A DNA stretch of 6,535 nucleotides from the NCBI GenBank assembly GCA_046758845.1, contig JBHIBA010000265.1, positions 1 to 6,535 on the forward strand, written 5' to 3'. Under the pieces are notes generated by a model that was not told where the DNA came from, searched no databases, and saw nothing but the letters and a program-made list of their open reading frames with translations. Shown in pieces: positions 5,413 through 6,535 of this stretch. The DNA is from JBHIBA01 sp046758845 (lineage in GTDB: Bacteria; UBA8248; JACPRG01; G963555815). Positions within the stretch are counted from its first letter, which is position 1; each line of letters starts with the position of its first letter. Position numbers and translations under genes: made by a program.

Positions 5413-6438
5413 ATGTTTCTCCGCCTACTCTGCCGTTGGCTCCCCACCGATATCGGTATGGACCTGGGCACCGCCAACAGCCTTCTGTATGTACGCAGGC
5501 GCGGGATCGTCCTGATGGAGCCCTCGGTGGTCGCCCTGGATCAGGCCACCGGGAAGGTCCTGGCCGTGGGACAGCAGGCGAAGGAAATGTGGGGTAAGGT
5601 CCCCGAGGGCATCGCCATTGTCCGTCCCATGAAGGACGGGGTCATCGCCGATTACGAAATCACCAAGGCGATGATCAAATACTTCATCCGCAAGATCTAT
5701 AAGGGCCGACGCTATTTCCGGCCCAAGATGATCGTTTGCATCCCCTCGGGGATCACGCAGGTGGAAAAGCGGGCCGTGCGCGAATCCACCATCGACGCAG
5801 GGGCGGGATCGGTCCACCTGGTCGAAGAGCCGATGGCCGCCGCCATCGGCGCCAAGCTCCCCATCGGGCAAACCGGCGGCAACATGGTCGTGGACATCGG
5901 CGGAGGCACCACTGAGGTCGCCGTCATCAGCCGGTACGCCACCGTGTACAACGAGTCGATCCGGGTGGCGGGCGACGAGATGGACGAGGCCGTGCAGACC
6001 CAGATCCGCAAGGCGTACAACCTGGTCATCGGCCCCTTCGAGGCCGAGCGGGCCAAGATCGAGATTGGCTCGGCCGCCGTGTTGAACTCCCGTCTGGAAA
6101 CCGTCGTGCGGGGGCGCGACCTGGTGAACGGCGTCCCCCGAGCGGTCAGCGTGGACGACCACACCATCCGCGAAGCCCTGAACAGCCCTGTGCGGGCGAT
6201 CGTGGATTCGATCCGGCGGGCGCTGGAGCGCACGAGCCCCGAGCAGGCCGCGGACATCACACGGCGGGGCATCGTCCTGGCGGGCGGAGGCTCGCTGCTC
6301 AAGGGCCTGGGAAGCCGCCTGCACGAGGAGACGAACCTTCCCATCTACCGGGCCAAGGAGCCGCTGACCGCCATCGTCCGCGGAACCGGCGAGATCTTGG
6401 AAAACACGAAGAGGCTCTTCCGCGTCTGTGTGAGCTAG
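5413..6438 (+). CDS. mreB: Rod shape-determining protein MreB (bacterial actin), 341 aa
   Basis: This ATP-binding actin homologue forms membrane-attached filaments that guide lateral wall synthesis by the elongasome. An amphipathic N-terminus (MFLRLLCRWLP) suits direct membrane binding, as in Gram-negative MreB. Actin-fold motifs are intact: phosphate 1 MDLGTANS (16-23), HLVEEPMAAAIGA (135-147) with the catalytic Glu139, phosphate 2 VVDIGGGTTEVAVIS (159-173), and adenosine GIVLAGGGSLLKG (286-298). Length fits the usual 330-350 residues. The ATG is preceded by GGAGGTGA at 5394-5401, inside the end of the upstream gene, and by GAAAGG nearer the start. The 3-bp gap from the GAF/GGDEF gene implies co-transcription and perhaps translational coupling. 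The usual mreC partner does not follow within the remaining 97 bp, which hold repeats. An Mbl-like paralogue cannot be excluded. Confidence 0.95.
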   Translation: MFLRLLCRWLPTDIGMDLGTANSLLYVRRRGIVLMEPSVVALDQATGKVLAVGQQAKEMWGKVPEGIAIVRPMKDGVIADYEITKAMIKYFIRKIYKGRRYFRPKMIVCIPSGITQVEKRAVRESTIDAGAGSVHLVEEPMAAAIGAKLPIGQTGGNMVVDIGGGTTEVAVISRYATVYNESIRVAGDEMDEAVQTQIRKAYNLVIGPFEAERAKIEIGSAAVLNSRLETVVRGRDLVNGVPRAVSVDDHTIREALNSPVRAIVDSIRRALERTSPEQAADITRRGIVLAGGGSLLKGLGSRLHEETNLPIYRAKEPLTAIVRGTGEILENTKRLFRVCVS

Positions 6439-6456
6439 GAATATTTCTGCTTTTTC

Positions 6457-6496
6457 GGGGGGGCCTTTTTAGGCACTAGCGTGCCGGCTTAGTCGT
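6457..6496 (+). repeat. Repeat unit A of a tandem pair downstream of mreB
   Basis: Seven Gs, CC, five Ts, then AGGCACTAGCGTGCCGGC. It shares the core of the element at 480-518, with the hairpin stem GGCAC/GTGCC kept and the loop TAGC instead of TGGC. Its right end (TTAGTCGT) diverges. It begins 18 nt after the mreB stop and abuts the next copy, giving a period of 40 bp. Confidence 0.75.
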
Positions 6497-6535
6497 GGGG
6501 GGCGCTTTTTGGGCACTGGCGTGCCGGCCGGACTG
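6497..6535 (+). repeat. Repeat unit B, near-identical to 480-518, cut by the window edge
   Basis: Six Gs, CGC, five Ts, then GGGCACTGGCGTGCCGGCC and GGACTG. It differs from 480-518 at one position in 39. It follows unit A directly, so the array may continue past the window. It holds the same 5-bp hairpin and the CCGGCCGG palindrome (6524-6531). Confidence 0.85.

Noticed and set aside
5425..6324. A 299-codon minus-strand frame opposite mreB
   Set aside because: It is a shadow of mreB: the composition is dominated by Asp, Gly, His and Arg, no motif is visible, and mreB is intact on the other strand.
6439..6470. Intrinsic terminator after mreB using the G-run and TTTTT
   Set aside because: No complementary C-run precedes the TTTTT, so there is no proper stem before the T-run. 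The G-run and T-run recur in all copies as part of the repeat.

Overview
The window is a G+C-rich, compact bacterial segment with two divergent transcription units separated by a control region of about 230 bp. MreB and an aa3-type cytochrome oxidase point to a rod-shaped, respiring, probably Gram-negative bacterium. The phylum cannot be fixed from sequence alone; an uncultured Acidobacteriota- or NC10-like lineage is only a guess.

Minus strand, right to left: a four-gene heme-copper cytochrome c oxidase operon in the order subunit II (ctaC, 3714-2947), I (ctaD, 2950-1208), III (ctaE, 1150-554) and IV (ctaF, 408-133). Subunit II carries a complete CuA site, and subunit I has all heme and CuB ligands plus an A1-type HPEVY motif with the D-channel residues. 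No assembly genes (ctaA, ctaB, sco) and no cytochrome c domain lie in the window. The main oddity is that the canonical K proton channel is dismantled in both subunits: the invariant Lys is Met353, its Thr is Phe350, its Ser is Leu290, and the subunit II entry Glu is Gln63. The cross-linking Tyr279 and the D channel remain.

Centre (3715-3948): a perfect 14-bp palindrome with an FNR/DNR-type core lies about 42 bp upstream of a possible start site for the oxidase operon. A sigma70-like promoter (3879-3907) points the other way.

Plus strand: a GAF-GAF-GGDEF protein whose GGDEF signature has decayed to LGHRF (3949-5409), followed after 3 bp by mreB (5413-6438). No mreC follows within the window.

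Non-coding structure: an element of about 39 bp with a GGCAC/GTGCC hairpin occurs between ctaE and ctaF (480-518) and as two tandem copies at the right edge (6457-6535). The left-edge copy is a reduced relative (52-79). The copies at 480 and 6497 differ at a single base although they lie 6 kb apart. Two further strong hairpins follow the oxidase operon.
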